A stretch of 64,000 nt of DNA, taken from contig NZ_WIAO01000001.1 in the NCBI RefSeq assembly GCF_009451885.1, positions 248,001 through 312,000 of the forward strand, written 5' to 3'. How positions within the stretch are numbered: the first letter of the stretch is position 1; the number at the start of each line of letters is the position of its first letter. Under the pieces are notes generated by a model, which ran no database searches, was not told the origin of the DNA, and was given only the letters and a program-made list of their open reading frames with translations. Shown here piece after piece: positions 25,393 to 34,415 of this stretch. Source of the DNA: Glycomyces albidus. Its GTDB lineage: Bacteria; Actinomycetota; Actinomycetes; Mycobacteriales; Micromonosporaceae. The position numbers were made by a program, and so were the translations under genes.

Positions 25393-26433
25393 GTGAGCGG
25401 GACGGTCCCCCCGGTGGTGCTCGGGATCGAGTCGTCATGCGACGAGACCGGCGTCGGGCTGGTCGCGGGCGGGAAGCTCCTCGGTGAATGCACCGCCACG
25501 AGCATGGACCGGCACGCGCGCTTCGGCGGCATCGTGCCCGAGGTCGCCGCCCGAGCGCACCTGGAGTCGTTGGTCCCGACCGTGCGGACGGCACTCGAGC
25601 GCGCCGGAATCGGGAAGGGCGACGTGGACGCGGTCGCGGTGACCGCCGGGCCCGGCCTGGCGACCGCGCTTGCGGTGGGGATCGCCGCCGCGAAGGCGTA
25701 CGCGATCGCGCTCGGCGTTCCGCTCATCGGCGTCCACCACCTCGCCGGGCACATCGCGGCCGACACCCTCGAACACGGGCCGCTGCCCGAGCGCAGCGTC
25801 GGGCTGGTCGTCTCCGGCGGCCACACCTCGCTGCTCATGCTCGGCGATCTTGCCCGCGACCCGATCGTCCACCTCGGCGACACCGCCGACGACGCCGCCG
25901 GGGAGGCGTTCGACAAGGTCGCGCGGCTCCTGGGACTCGGCTACCCGGGCGGTCCCGCGCTCTCCGAGGCGGCCCTCGACGGCGACCCCGCCGCGATCCG
26001 CTTCCCCCGGGCGTCGGTCGGGAAGTACGGGTTCTCCTTCTCGGGGTTGAAGAGCGCGGTCGCCCGCCGGGTCGAGGCCGCCGACGGGCCGCCGCCGGCC
26101 GCCGACGTCGCCGCCTCGTTCCAGGAGGCGGTGTGCGACGTGCTCACGGCCAAGGCCGTCGCCGCGTGCACCGATCACGGCGTCGACACGCTCGTGATCG
26201 CCGGCGGCGTGGCCGCCAACGGGCGGCTCCGCGAACTCGCCGAGGCCCGCTGCGCCGAGCGCGGCATCACGCTGCGCGTCCCCGCGCCGCGTCTGTGCAC
26301 CGACAACGGCGCCATGATCGCCGCCGTCGGCTCCATGCTCGTCGAGGCCGGAGCACCCTGGGCGCCACCGGGCCTCGGAGCCGACTCCTCCGCGCCGCTC
26401 ACCGCTGCACTCCTGCACCCGAGTGCACGTTGA
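25393..26433 (+). CDS. tsaD: tRNA N6-adenosine threonylcarbamoyltransferase TsaD
   Basis: Transfers threonylcarbamoyl from TC-AMP to A37 of tRNAs that read ANN codons. 346 residues from GTG 25393. Kae1/TsaD motifs: [31 protein letters not shown], metal site HHLAGH (about 116), [42 protein letters not shown] and CTDNGAMIA. TsaB, TsaE and RimI, its usual neighbours, are not here; the gene is alone between the zinc operon and an aminotransferase. The gap 25142-25392 upstream holds no gene that I recognise. Confidence 0.95.
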   Translation: MSGTVPPVVLGIESSCDETGVGLVAGGKLLGECTATSMDRHARFGGIVPEVAARAHLESLVPTVRTALERAGIGKGDVDAVAVTAGPGLATALAVGIAAAKAYAIALGVPLIGVHHLAGHIAADTLEHGPLPERSVGLVVSGGHTSLLMLGDLARDPIVHLGDTADDAAGEAFDKVARLLGLGYPGGPALSEAALDGDPAAIRFPRASVGKYGFSFSGLKSAVARRVEAADGPPPAADVAASFQEAVCDVLTAKAVAACTDHGVDTLVIAGGVAANGRLRELAEARCAERGITLRVPAPRLCTDNGAMIAAVGSMLVEAGAPWAPPGLGADSSAPLTAALLHPSAR

Positions 26434-26539
26434 CGACGCTCGCGAAAAGATTCCACACGAAACCACATTCGCCACGCTTCCAACGGAAACCCCGCGTGCG
26501 CATACTGTGGCTCACGAGTCGCCCCTGAGAGGAGCGCCA

Positions 26540-26707
26540 TGGACCGAGAGCCGGGCCCGACGATCGCCGACCTCGCCGCCGAGACCCCGCCGGGCGGTGA
26601 ACGCCGCGAGGCGGTGCGCGGCCTGCGCCGCACGGTCGCGGCCGTTCCGCTCGAATCCGAAGCGCCGCAAGCCGGCTGACACCCGCCCACCGAGAGGAAG
26701 TCCATGA
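26540..26707 (+). CDS. Possible 55-residue basic Cys-containing protein, coupled to rocD
   Basis: ATG 26540 has a strong ribosome site (GAGAGGAG). The reading frame keeps high third-position GC and ends in a TGA that overlaps the rocD ATG (ATGA). The product starts MDREPGPTIADLAARPRR and is Arg/Lys-rich with a CAAC pair in its middle. No family recognised. It may be a real small protein or only a leader that couples translation into rocD. Evidence is the ribosome site and overlap, not homology. Confidence 0.35.
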   Translation, partial: WTESRARRSPTSPPRPRRAVNAARRCAACAARSRPFRSNPKRRKPADTRPPRGSP

Positions 26708-27900
26708 ACCGTGCGAGCGATCTGACCGCACTCGAGCACCGCTACGGCGCGCACAACTACCACCCGCTGCCGGTGGTCCTGGCCGAGGGCGAGGGCGCCT
26801 GGGTCACCGACACCGAGGGGAACCGCTACCTCGACTGGCTCGCGGCCTACTCGGCGCTCAACTTCGGGCACCGCCACCCGCGCCTCGTCGCGGCGGCGAA
26901 AGCGCAGCTCGACCGGCTCACGCTCGCATCGCGCGCCTTCCGCACGGACGCACTCGGCCCCTTCCTGTCCGCCCTGGCCGAACTGTGCGGCAAGGACGCC
27001 GTCCTGCCCATGAACACCGGCGCCGAAGCCGTCGAGACCGCGATCAAGGCCGCCCGCAAATGGGGCTACACCCGCAAGGGCGTCGCGGCCGGAAACGCGC
27101 GGATCGCGGTCTTCGACGGCAACTTCCACGGCCGCACCACCACCATCGTCGGCTTCTCGTCCGACCCCGACTCCCGCGAGGGCTTCGGGCCCTTCGCCGG
27201 CGGATTCGACTCGGTGCCCTACGGCGACATCGACGCCCTCGGCGCCGCCATCGGACCCGACACCGTCGCCGTCCTCATCGAACCCGTCCAGGGCGAGGCC
27301 GGCGTCATCGTCCCGCCGGCGGGGTACCTCCGCGCCGTGCGCGAGGCCTGCGACGCGAACGGCGTCCTGATGATCGCCGACGAGATCCAGTCCGGCCTGG
27401 CCCGGACCGGGCACACGTTCGCCTGCGACCGCGAGCAGGTCGTCCCCGACGTCTACCTGCTCGGCAAGGCCCTCGGCGGCGGCATCGTCCCGGTCTCGGC
27501 GGTCGCGGCCGACCGCGAGGTCATGGACGTCTTCACCCCCGGCACCCACGGCTCCACCTTCGGCGGCAACCCGCTCGCCGCCGCCGTCGGGACCGAGGTG
27601 GTCGCCATGCTCGCCACCGGCGAATGGCAGGCCCGCGCCCTGGAACTGGGCGAGCACCTCGAAGGCGCGCTCACCGGGATCGAAGGCGTCGACGAGGTGC
27701 GAGTGTGCGGACTGTGGGCGGGCATCGACCTCGCCGCAGGGGGCCCGACCGCCCGGGAGGTGTGCGAACGCGCGGCGCGGATGGGCTTGCTGTGCAAGGA
27801 GACCCACGACCGGACCGTGCGCGTCGCACCGCCGCTGGTCATCGAACCGGACGAGATCGACCGCGGCGTCGCGATCCTGGAGCAGGCGATCGGCGGCTGA
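26704..27900 (+). CDS. rocD: Ornithine aminotransferase (ornithine-oxo-acid transaminase)
   Basis: PLP enzyme converting ornithine and 2-oxoglutarate to glutamate semialdehyde and glutamate in arginine/proline catabolism. 398 residues. The N-terminal motif GAHNYHPLPVVLAEGEGAWV is diagnostic for ornithine aminotransferases. Also seen: MNTGAEAVETAIKAARKWGY, NFHGRTTTIVGFS, LIEPVQGEAGV, IADEIQSGLARTG, the PLP lysine in LGKALGGGIVPVSA, and HGSTFGGNPLA. Cytoplasmic. The usual Lrp-type regulator and dimethylargininase are not adjacent. Confidence 0.93.
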   Translation: MNRASDLTALEHRYGAHNYHPLPVVLAEGEGAWVTDTEGNRYLDWLAAYSALNFGHRHPRLVAAAKAQLDRLTLASRAFRTDALGPFLSALAELCGKDAVLPMNTGAEAVETAIKAARKWGYTRKGVAAGNARIAVFDGNFHGRTTTIVGFSSDPDSREGFGPFAGGFDSVPYGDIDALGAAIGPDTVAVLIEPVQGEAGVIVPPAGYLRAVREACDANGVLMIADEIQSGLARTGHTFACDREQVVPDVYLLGKALGGGIVPVSAVAADREVMDVFTPGTHGSTFGGNPLAAAVGTEVVAMLATGEWQARALELGEHLEGALTGIEGVDEVRVCGLWAGIDLAAGGPTAREVCERAARMGLLCKETHDRTVRVAPPLVIEPDEIDRGVAILEQAIGG

Positions 27901-27967
27901 TCGGGGCGCTCGGGCTGGCCGACCGAAGTCGACGGTCCGTGCCCGGACGCATCAGCGCTTCCGGTGA

Positions 27968-28002
27968 GCAGCGCCTCCTCCGACTATCGAAGGAGGCGCT
28001 GC
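27968..28002 (+). terminator. Terminator after rocD
   Basis: Perfect 12-base stem GCAGCGCCTCCT / AGGAGGCGCTGC with an 11-base loop, about 68 bases after the rocD stop. Confidence 0.75.
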
Positions 28003-28084
28003 GCTTCCGATCCTCCTTGCGTCGTATATGAAGTTCCTTCCCATTGCGGTGGTTCGGGATGGCGCGCTTCAATAGCGTTGCAGC

Positions 28085-29338
28085 ATGCGCACATACCTCC
28101 CCATCGCGGGCGCTCTCGCGCTCGCGCTCATCGCACTCCCCGCCTCTGCCGCCGGCGCGGCGCCCTCCGGCGGACTCGACGAAACACTGCTCGACAAGGA
28201 ACTCCAGGAGCTCTACTCGGTCGCCGACCACTCCATCACGGCTGAGGTCCGCCTCGGCGACGAGACCTGGGCCGAAGCCATCGGCCCCAGAAAGGTGAAC
28301 GGCTCCGGAGGCGGCGTCGACGAGGACGACCGGGTCCGGATCGCGAGCCTCACCAAGTCGATGGTCTCGGCGGTGCTCCTCCAGCTCCAGTCCGAAGGCG
28401 AGGTCGACCTCGACGACACCATCGGCGACCATCTCCCGGGGCTCCTCCCGTACGAGAACGAACCGACCATCCGCCAGGTCATGCAGCACACCGGCGGCCT
28501 GCGCGACTACTTCGTGTACCTCTACCCCTCGCTCCTGGAGAACGACATGAGCGACGTGTACGAGGGCTACCGGAACGACTACGCGCCGGAAGAGCTCGTC
28601 GCGATGAGCACCGCGGACCCGCTGCTGTTCGAGCCGGGCACCGGCTACTCCTACTCGAACACCGGCTACATGGCCCTCGGCGTACTCGTCGAGCACCTCA
28701 CCGGGGACGAGCTGCACGAGGTCCTCGACGAGCGCGTCTTCGAGCCGGCCGACCTCGACGACACCTACCTGCCGAAGGACGGTTCGTCCGGCATCCGCGG
28801 CGCGAACCCGGTGCCGTACATGACGACCGGCGAGGCCGACCACCCGTACTTCGACACCACGAGGCTCTCGAACGACCAGCTGTGGGCCGCCGGAGCCGTC
28901 GTCTCCACCATGGAGGACGTCAACGACTTCTACGACGCCCTGCTCGACGGCACGCTCCTGACCGGCGCCGAACTGGCCGAGATGACGGACTTCCACGACG
29001 CCGGCGAGGACGGCCTGTACGGGCTGGGACTGGCCGGCCTCCCGCTGCGGTGCACCGACGGCCCTGCGGAGACCTTCGTCGGCCACACCGGCGGCGGACT
29101 CGGGCACATGACCTACTCGTTCCACTCCCTCGACGGTGACAAGCAGGCCACCTTTACATGGAACATCGACGACCGCCACGGCGCGGCCGACCCGGAAGCG
29201 CTCACCTGGGCACTCGTGTCACTCCTCGCCGCCGGACTGTGCGGCATCGATTTGGGGGCGATGCCGGCCGATGCGGAGGAACGCGCCGAGGCGATGACCG
29301 CAGCGGTCTCCTTTGCAGAGCCGACGCTCCTCGGCTGA
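28085..29338 (+). CDS. Secreted serine hydrolase, class C beta-lactamase / D-Ala-D-Ala carboxypeptidase family
   Basis: 417 residues with a Sec signal (LPIAGALALALIALPASAAGA). Penicillin-recognising fold: SxxK in RIASLTKSMVSAVLL (Ser about 91), YxN in GYSYSNTGYMALG, and the third motif HTGGGLGHM. The family includes peptidases, esterases and beta-lactamases; an acid-rich sequence with no membrane anchor suggests a free secreted enzyme. Substrate not deducible. Monocistronic, with a terminator after it. Confidence 0.9.
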   Translation: MRTYLPIAGALALALIALPASAAGAAPSGGLDETLLDKELQELYSVADHSITAEVRLGDETWAEAIGPRKVNGSGGGVDEDDRVRIASLTKSMVSAVLLQLQSEGEVDLDDTIGDHLPGLLPYENEPTIRQVMQHTGGLRDYFVYLYPSLLENDMSDVYEGYRNDYAPEELVAMSTADPLLFEPGTGYSYSNTGYMALGVLVEHLTGDELHEVLDERVFEPADLDDTYLPKDGSSGIRGANPVPYMTTGEADHPYFDTTRLSNDQLWAAGAVVSTMEDVNDFYDALLDGTLLTGAELAEMTDFHDAGEDGLYGLGLAGLPLRCTDGPAETFVGHTGGGLGHMTYSFHSLDGDKQATFTWNIDDRHGAADPEALTWALVSLLAAGLCGIDLGAMPADAEERAEAMTAAVSFAEPTLLG

Positions 29339-29394
29339 GACTCCTGGACCGGGATCCCTCGATTGGGACTCCTCGACTGGGATGATGACCGGCC

Positions 29395-29437
29395 CGGACG
29401 GGTCCTTCCGGCGGTCGTACCGCCGTGGACCCGTCCG
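29395..29437. terminator. Terminator between convergent serine hydrolase and DUF397 genes
   Basis: Outer stem CGGACGGGTCC / GGACCCGTCCG (29395-29405, 29427-29437) enclosing an inner stem CGGCGGT / ACCGCCG. Long two-part hairpin. Confidence 0.7.
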
Positions 29438-29536
29438 AGACCCCGGCGCATGGAACCGCCCTGTGTCGGCAAGCGTCGCCGCGAAAGGCCCTGCCACGGC
29501 CCACGCAGAACCACGTGGGCCGGGACGTACCTGTGA

Positions 29537-29707
29537 TCAGGACTTGGTCATGCGCAGCAGACCGGCCAGGTCACTGCCGGTCAGGTCGAAGACCGGTGAC
29601 CGTTCGTCCAGCTTGCTATCGCGAATCTGGAATCCTTCGGCCGTACTGCGCAGTTCAACGCAGGCGTTCTGGCCTGCACTGCGGGTTGACTTTCGCCATT
29701 TCGCCAT
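29537..29707 (-). CDS. DUF397-domain small protein
   Basis: 56 residues from ATG 29707 (GAGGAG site). WRKSTRSAGQNACVELR, IRDSKLDERSPVFDLTGSDLAGLL is the DUF397 pattern. These small proteins are confined to actinomycetes and usually sit next to an XRE regulator with a DUF5753 domain, affecting development or acting toxin-antitoxin-like. No such partner lies here: the flanks carry a GNAT gene and a serine hydrolase. Local base composition is less GC-rich (29600-29900), hinting at an acquired or decayed segment. Confidence 0.88.
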   Translation of the reverse strand: MAKWRKSTRSAGQNACVELRSTAEGFQIRDSKLDERSPVFDLTGSDLAGLLRMTKS

Positions 29708-29886
29708 CGCGTACTCCTCTCCGACGAACCAGCGATGACTGTATCGCAGGAGCATCCATGATAATCAATTGCACGCTGCGTCAGCATCGTTCAGAGAGAA
29801 TTCGAGAACGGGCGATTCGCGTCCTATACGAAGTCGCTATCCGGTTGCGGCAATCCCGGCTGAGAACGTCGGTTCGCATACGATGC

Positions 29887-30315
29887 CTAGTCGAGTTCCA
29901 CAGCGAAGTGAAAAGCCATGATGGTCAGTCGCTCCCGCATGTAGAAGCGGTGGGCGTCGCGCCGGTGCGTTCCTGAGTCCAGATGGAGTGCAGTGCAGCC
30001 GAGTTCACGAGCTCGCCGCTTCAGGTCCTCCAGAAGGGCGTGTCCGACTCCGGTCGACCGCGCCTCCGAAACCGTGACGAGGTCGTCGACATAGAGCATC
30101 CGCCGCCGATTCGTGTTCGCGACAGTGCGCCAGCCCGCCACCCCCACGCAGCGCCCTTCCGAGTACGCCGCGGTGAATCGCAGTCCCTGTCCATACCCCT
30201 CGTCGTATACGGCGATGAAGTCCCCGGCGCTCAGATCCGGGCGCAGTTCTCGGAGGACGGGCAGCAGTTCTGCGGTGAGCCGGGCGTCTCCGGGCTCGAT
30301 GTCGATGATCTCCAT
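29887..30315 (-). CDS. GNAT-family N-acetyltransferase
   Basis: 142 residues. Acetyl-CoA-binding motif A reads LYVDDLVTVSEARSTGVGHALLEDLKRRARELG (Q/RxxGxG/A form RSTGVGHA). The C-terminal motif B HLDSGTHRRDAHRFYMRERL ends in the usual Tyr. Substrate unknown. Single gene upstream of the orphan DUF397 on the same strand. Confidence 0.87.
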   Translation of the reverse strand: MEIIDIEPGDARLTAELLPVLRELRPDLSAGDFIAVYDEGYGQGLRFTAAYSEGRCVGVAGWRTVANTNRRRMLYVDDLVTVSEARSTGVGHALLEDLKRRARELGCTALHLDSGTHRRDAHRFYMRERLTIMAFHFAVELD

Positions 30316-30465
30316 CGCAGGATTGTACGAAGGCCGGCCCGCGGCGAACCGGACCGCAGGATGCCCCGCAACGGAAGAGCACCGCGCTGCGCCGCATCAA
30401 GCTCGCCGGCCGGGCGGCTGCTCCGCCGGTCTCCGAGGAGGGCCCGGCCGGGACGGTGGTGCCGC

Positions 30466-31425
30466 CTACCGGCCCCAAAACCTGTCCGTGGCCGCCACGA
30501 GGGCGTCGGCGGTCGTGCCTCCCGAGGCGTCGTGGCCCTCGTTCTCGATCAGGACGAGTTCGGCGTCCGTCCAGACCTGCGCGAGGTTCCACGCGATGTC
30601 CGCCGGACCGCTGATGTCCAAGCGGCCGTGGATGAGCACGCCGGGGATTCCGGCGAGCCTGCCGGCTTCGCGCAGGAGCTGCCCGTCCTCCAGGAAGCCG
30701 GCGTGCCGCCAGTAGTGGGTGACGAGGCGCGCGAACCGCATCCGGAACGGCGGCTCCTCGAACCGGGGGTCGGGCTCGTGATCGGGGGCGGTCGAGACGT
30801 GCACGTCCTCCCACCGGCACCATTCGCGCGCCGCCCGGTCCCGCACGGCGGGATCGGGGTCGGCGAGCATCCGGGCGTACGCCGCCGCCAGGTCGCCGTC
30901 GCGCTCGGACTCGGGGACGACGTCGCGGAAGCGGGCCCACTCCTCGGGGAAGATCCGGCCCATGTCCCGGGTGATCCACTCGACCTCCCGGCGGCTGGTG
31001 TTGGTGACGCTGAACAGCACCAGCTCCGACACGCGGTCGGGATGCCGCTCGGCGTACGCGAGCCCGAGCGTGGTCCCCCACGAGCCGCCGAGGACCAGCC
31101 AGCGGTCGATGCCGAGATGCTCGCGCAGCAGCTCGATGTCGGCCATCAGGTGCGCAGTGGTGTTGGCGGCCAACGAGGTCTCCGGGTCGGCCGCATCAGG
31201 GGTGCTGCGCCCGCAGCCGCGCTGGTCGAAGACCACGATGCGGTAGGCCGCCGGGTCGAACATCCGCCGCCAGAGCGCCCCCGCTCCGGACCCGGGCCCG
31301 CCGTGGAGCGCCAGCGCGGGCTTGCCCTCGGGGTTGCCGCTGACCTCCCAGTACACGCGGTTGCCGTCGCCGACGTCGAGCATGCCGTGCTCGTAGGGCT
31401 CTACCGGGGGATAGAAACTGCTCAC
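30466..31425 (-). CDS. pip: Proline iminopeptidase (alpha/beta hydrolase)
   Basis: Removes N-terminal proline from peptides. 319 residues from GTG 31425 (GAGGAG site). Oxyanion motif ALHGGPGSGAG, then VVFDQRGCGRSTPDA, the nucleophile LVLGGSWGTTLGLAYAERHP (Ser about 110), Asp in HGRLDISGPAD, His in ENEGHDASG. These match the bacterial S33 iminopeptidases. Divergent from a MarR gene with a palindrome in between, which suggests MarR control. Confidence 0.92.
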   Translation of the reverse strand: MSSFYPPVEPYEHGMLDVGDGNRVYWEVSGNPEGKPALALHGGPGSGAGALWRRMFDPAAYRIVVFDQRGCGRSTPDAADPETSLAANTTAHLMADIELLREHLGIDRWLVLGGSWGTTLGLAYAERHPDRVSELVLFSVTNTSRREVEWITRDMGRIFPEEWARFRDVVPESERDGDLAAAYARMLADPDPAVRDRAAREWCRWEDVHVSTAPDHEPDPRFEEPPFRMRFARLVTHYWRHAGFLEDGQLLREAGRLAGIPGVLIHGRLDISGPADIAWNLAQVWTDAELVLIENEGHDASGGTTADALVAATDRFWGR

Positions 31426-31447
31426 GGACGTCTCCTCGAGAAAGATG

Positions 31448-31461
31448 TAACAGTGCTGTTA
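31448..31461. promoter_or_regulatory. Palindrome between pip and marR, candidate MarR operator
   Basis: Perfect palindrome TAACAGTGCTGTTA. It overlaps a TAGATT -10 (31460-31465) for the MarR gene, whose GTG lies seven bases beyond, so that mRNA may be leaderless and self-repressed. Confidence 0.6.
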
Positions 31462-31471
31462 GATTACCAGT

Positions 31472-31945
31472 GTGAAGACGCAACCCGACTCCGACGCCGT
31501 CGGCACCCTGCTTCGCCACGTCCTGGACCTGCTCGAAGGCGATGTGGCCGCGGTCTACCGGGATCAAGGACTCCCCGAGTACCGCCCCAGGTTCTCCCCG
31601 GTCGTCCGGGTCCTCGCGGCCGAAGGCCCGCTCTCGATCCGGGACCTGGCCGCGGCGATCGGCGTCACGCACTCGGCCGCGAGCCAGACGGCGGCGCAGA
31701 TGTCGCGCGCCGGCCTGGTCACCCATGCCTCCGACCCGGGCGACCACCGCCGCCGGCTGGTCGCACTGACCCCGAAGGCGCGGGCCCTGCTCCCCCGGAT
31801 CTCCGAGGAATGGAAGGCGACGGCGGCGGCGATGGCCGATCTGGACGCCGAGCTGTCGACACCGTTGGGCCTCTTGCTGAAAGAAGCGGCCGAGGCGCTC
31901 CATCGACGGCCGCTTCGCGAACGGATCGCCGAACGGAGCCGCTGA
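31472..31945 (+). CDS. MarR-family transcriptional regulator
   Basis: 157 residues from GTG 31472. Winged helix: LSIRDLAAAIGVTHSAASQTAAQMSRAGLV, then the wing DPGDHRRRLVALTPKARALL. Helical ends for dimerisation flank it. No ribosome site precedes the start, in line with leaderless translation. The likely target is its own promoter and the divergent proline iminopeptidase. Confidence 0.9.
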   Translation: MKTQPDSDAVGTLLRHVLDLLEGDVAAVYRDQGLPEYRPRFSPVVRVLAAEGPLSIRDLAAAIGVTHSAASQTAAQMSRAGLVTHASDPGDHRRRLVALTPKARALLPRISEEWKATAAAMADLDAELSTPLGLLLKEAAEALHRRPLRERIAERSR

Positions 31946-32154
31946 ACCGGATTCGCCCGCCGGCGCAGATCCGAAGCGGCGGTTCAGCGGTCGAGGCGCC
32001 CTCCGGGCAGCCGAACCCGGACGGGGTGGTCGACCGCTCCGGCGTCGGGGATCCCGGTCGGGAGGCGGCGGCCGCCGCCCTGCTCGGCACGACTCGTGGC
32101 CGGGGTCGGCGCGCCGTCGCCGTCCCGTGCGACTCGGTCGCGCTTCTGGGCTGC

Positions 32155-32184
32155 GTCCGGGGCCGGCCGTGACCGGCCCCGGAC
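32155..32184 (-). terminator. Terminator after the tandem esterase gene
   Basis: Perfect 12-base stem GTCCGGGGCCGG / CCGGCCCCGGAC with a 6-base loop, 5 bases beyond the esterase stop. The rest of the convergent gap 31946-32154 shows no gene. Confidence 0.75.
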
Positions 32185-32189
32185 GTGCG

Positions 32190-34415
32190 CTAACTGTCGG
32201 CCGTGAACAGGCGCGGGAGGAAGTCGATCAGCGACTTCTGCCAGACGTCCCAGCTGTGCGGACCGGCGATGATGGGTGCGAACTCGTGCTCGATGCCGCG
32301 GCTCTCCATCGCCGCGATCAGGTTGAGCGTGGGAACGTAGGTGAAGTCCTGGCGGTCGCCGGAGTACACCCGGAGCAGCTCGGTGCCGGCGTTGACGGCG
32401 TCGACGTCGGTGCCCGCGGGCGGACTGCCGAAGGCCGACATCGCTCCGATGTAGGCGAACTCGCCGGGGTGTGCCCACAATGTGCTGAGGGTGTGCCCCG
32501 AGCCCATGGACAGGCCGGCCAGCGCGCGCAGGCGCGGGTCGGCGCTCACGTTGTACCGCTCCTCGGCCGTCGGGGCGATGCGTGTCGTCATCTCGGTCGG
32601 GAAGTCGACGCCGTTGCCGTTGGCCATCACCACGACCATCGGCACCATGGTGCCCTGCCGGTAGTGGTTGTCGAGGATCCGGTCGACATGGCCGACCTCG
32701 AGCCAGTCCGTCCACGTCTGCCCGCCGCCGTGCTGGAGGTAGAACACCGGGTACGGCTCGGCGCGGTCGGCGTCGTAGTCCGGCGGCGTCCAGACGTAGG
32801 CCGAGCGCTCCTGCTCTCCGGCGGTGCTGGTGTAGCTCATGACGCTCACCTCGCCGCGCTCGTCGGCGGGCACCTCTGCGGTGTAGCGGCCGCGGAGGGT
32901 GTCGCCGGCGACGGTGAACGTGCTCCAGGCGGGTTCGGAGAACACCGACGTCGGGTTGCCGGGGTCCTTCTGGTCGACGCCTTCGACCTCGAACTTGTAG
33001 TAGTACGAGCCGCCTTCGAGCGGCATCGTCAGGCGCCACGAGCCGTCGTCCTGCCGGGTCATCGGTGTGCGCGGCCAGCTTCCGGCGGGTCCGAAGTTGC
33101 CCCAGACGGTGACCCGGGAGGCGTCGGCGAACTCGGGGCCGGCCTCGAAGGTGACGACGCCGTTCTCGTCGATCCAAGGTGTGGGGGTCGTGCCCGGTGC
33201 GGGAACCTCGCGGGCGGTGAAGGGGAGGTGTCCCGCGCTCGGACCGCCGTCGCCGGCGGGCCGGAACAGGCGCTGGGCGAAGTCGTGCAGGCCCGCCTGC
33301 CAGGTCTCCCAGGTGCCGCCGAAGGCGGGGTTGGATCCGTCCGACTGGAACTCGACACCGGCCGCGGTGAGCTTGGCCTCCAGCGCGACGACGTCGTCGT
33401 AGGCGGGGTCGGTGACGTTGCCGCCGTACACGCGGATGAGGTCGGTGCGGTCGTTGATCTGGCGTGCCTTGCCGTGGCTGATCCGCTCGTCGAAGCCGCC
33501 CGAGAACGACCCGACACCGGTGAACGTCCCGGTGGCGGCGGTGAGCGTCTCCAGCGCGAGCTCGGCTCCCCTGCCGATGCCGGCGATGGCGCGGTCGCAC
33601 GGCTGGGAGGAGACGTGGAACGCCTCTTCCGCGGCGGGCACGAGTTCCTTGGTGAGGTCGTGCTTGACCGAGAGTCCGTCGCTGTCGGCCATGACGACCA
33701 CCATCGGCTCGGCGTCGCCGTCGAGCACGAGGTTGTCGAGGATCTGCTTCAGTCGGCCCAGTTCCGCCCACTCGCGGTGGCTCTGGCCCTCGTCCTGCAG
33801 CAGGTAGAGCGCGGGGTACGGCTCGGCGCGGTCCGGGTCGTAGCCCGGCGGGGTCCAGACGAGCGCTTCGGAGCCGGCGCCTCTGCCGTACTCGAGGGTC
33901 GCGAACTCGCCGCCGCCGTCGACGTCGGCGAGCCATTCCGCGCCCGGACCGGGCACGAACAGGGTCGTGAGGTTCGGTTGCGACGTCACTTCCCGGTCGG
34001 TCTCGGGGTTGCGGAACGCGACGGCCTCCTCGTCGGGGGCGGTGCGCACCGCGTACTGGTAGTAGTACAGGCCCGGCTCGAGCGGGCCGATCGTGGCGAC
34101 GCGGTTCGCGTCGCCGTCGGCGTTGAACTCGGTCCAGGACCTGCCCGGCCCGAAGTTGCCCTGCACGGTGACCTGGCCGTCCTCGACGCCCGTCACCTCG
34201 CTCATGACCTCGGCGGGCACGGTGAAGCGATACACGTCCTCCACTGGGTTGTCCGGTACTTCGGTCACCCACGGATCGCTGCTCACGGCCGCTGTCGCGG
34301 AGGGGGCCGCCAGGAATGCGCCCGCACCCACCGTCGCCGCCGCCACGGCGGCGAGCACTGCGGTGGGGCCGGGGCGGTCCGGCGGGACCGTCCGTCGTGC
34401 GTGAGACTCCATCAT
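32190..34415 (-). CDS. Secreted tandem esterase: two (CBM48-like + CE1-type esterase) units, first catalytic domain degenerate
   Basis: 741 residues with a signal peptide (about 1-43, ending PSATA). Each unit has an E-set domain (QVTVQGNFGPGRSW; RVTVWGNFGPAGSW) followed by an enterochelin-esterase-like hydrolase (ALVWTPPGYDPDRAEPYPALYLLQDEGQ; AYVWTPPDYDADRAEPYPVFYLQHGGG). In the second unit the nucleophile is GLSMGSGH (Ser about 638) with His in IAGPHSWDVW. In the first the same place reads GIGRGAEL, so the serine is Gly, and the final His motif is NPAFGGTWETW, so it is probably inactive. Likely removes acyl or feruloyl groups from plant polysaccharide; the substrate is inferred from family and context. 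Confidence 0.85.
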   Translation of the reverse strand: MMESHARRTVPPDRPGPTAVLAAVAAATVGAGAFLAAPSATAAVSSDPWVTEVPDNPVEDVYRFTVPAEVMSEVTGVEDGQVTVQGNFGPGRSWTEFNADGDANRVATIGPLEPGLYYYQYAVRTAPDEEAVAFRNPETDREVTSQPNLTTLFVPGPGAEWLADVDGGGEFATLEYGRGAGSEALVWTPPGYDPDRAEPYPALYLLQDEGQSHREWAELGRLKQILDNLVLDGDAEPMVVVMADSDGLSVKHDLTKELVPAAEEAFHVSSQPCDRAIAGIGRGAELALETLTAATGTFTGVGSFSGGFDERISHGKARQINDRTDLIRVYGGNVTDPAYDDVVALEAKLTAAGVEFQSDGSNPAFGGTWETWQAGLHDFAQRLFRPAGDGGPSAGHLPFTAREVPAPGTTPTPWIDENGVVTFEAGPEFADASRVTVWGNFGPAGSWPRTPMTRQDDGSWRLTMPLEGGSYYYKFEVEGVDQKDPGNPTSVFSEPAWSTFTVAGDTLRGRYTAEVPADERGEVSVMSYTSTAGEQERSAYVWTPPDYDADRAEPYPVFYLQHGGGQTWTDWLEVGHVDRILDNHYRQGTMVPMVVVMANGNGVDFPTEMTTRIAPTAEERYNVSADPRLRALAGLSMGSGHTLSTLWAHPGEFAYIGAMSAFGSPPAGTDVDAVNAGTELLRVYSGDRQDFTYVPTLNLIAAMESRGIEHEFAPIIAGPHSWDVWQKSLIDFLPRLFTADS

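Noticed and set aside
29425-29976. Plus-strand frame over the DUF397-GNAT gap
   Set aside because: Overlaps both genes on the other strand and has no ribosome site or family features.
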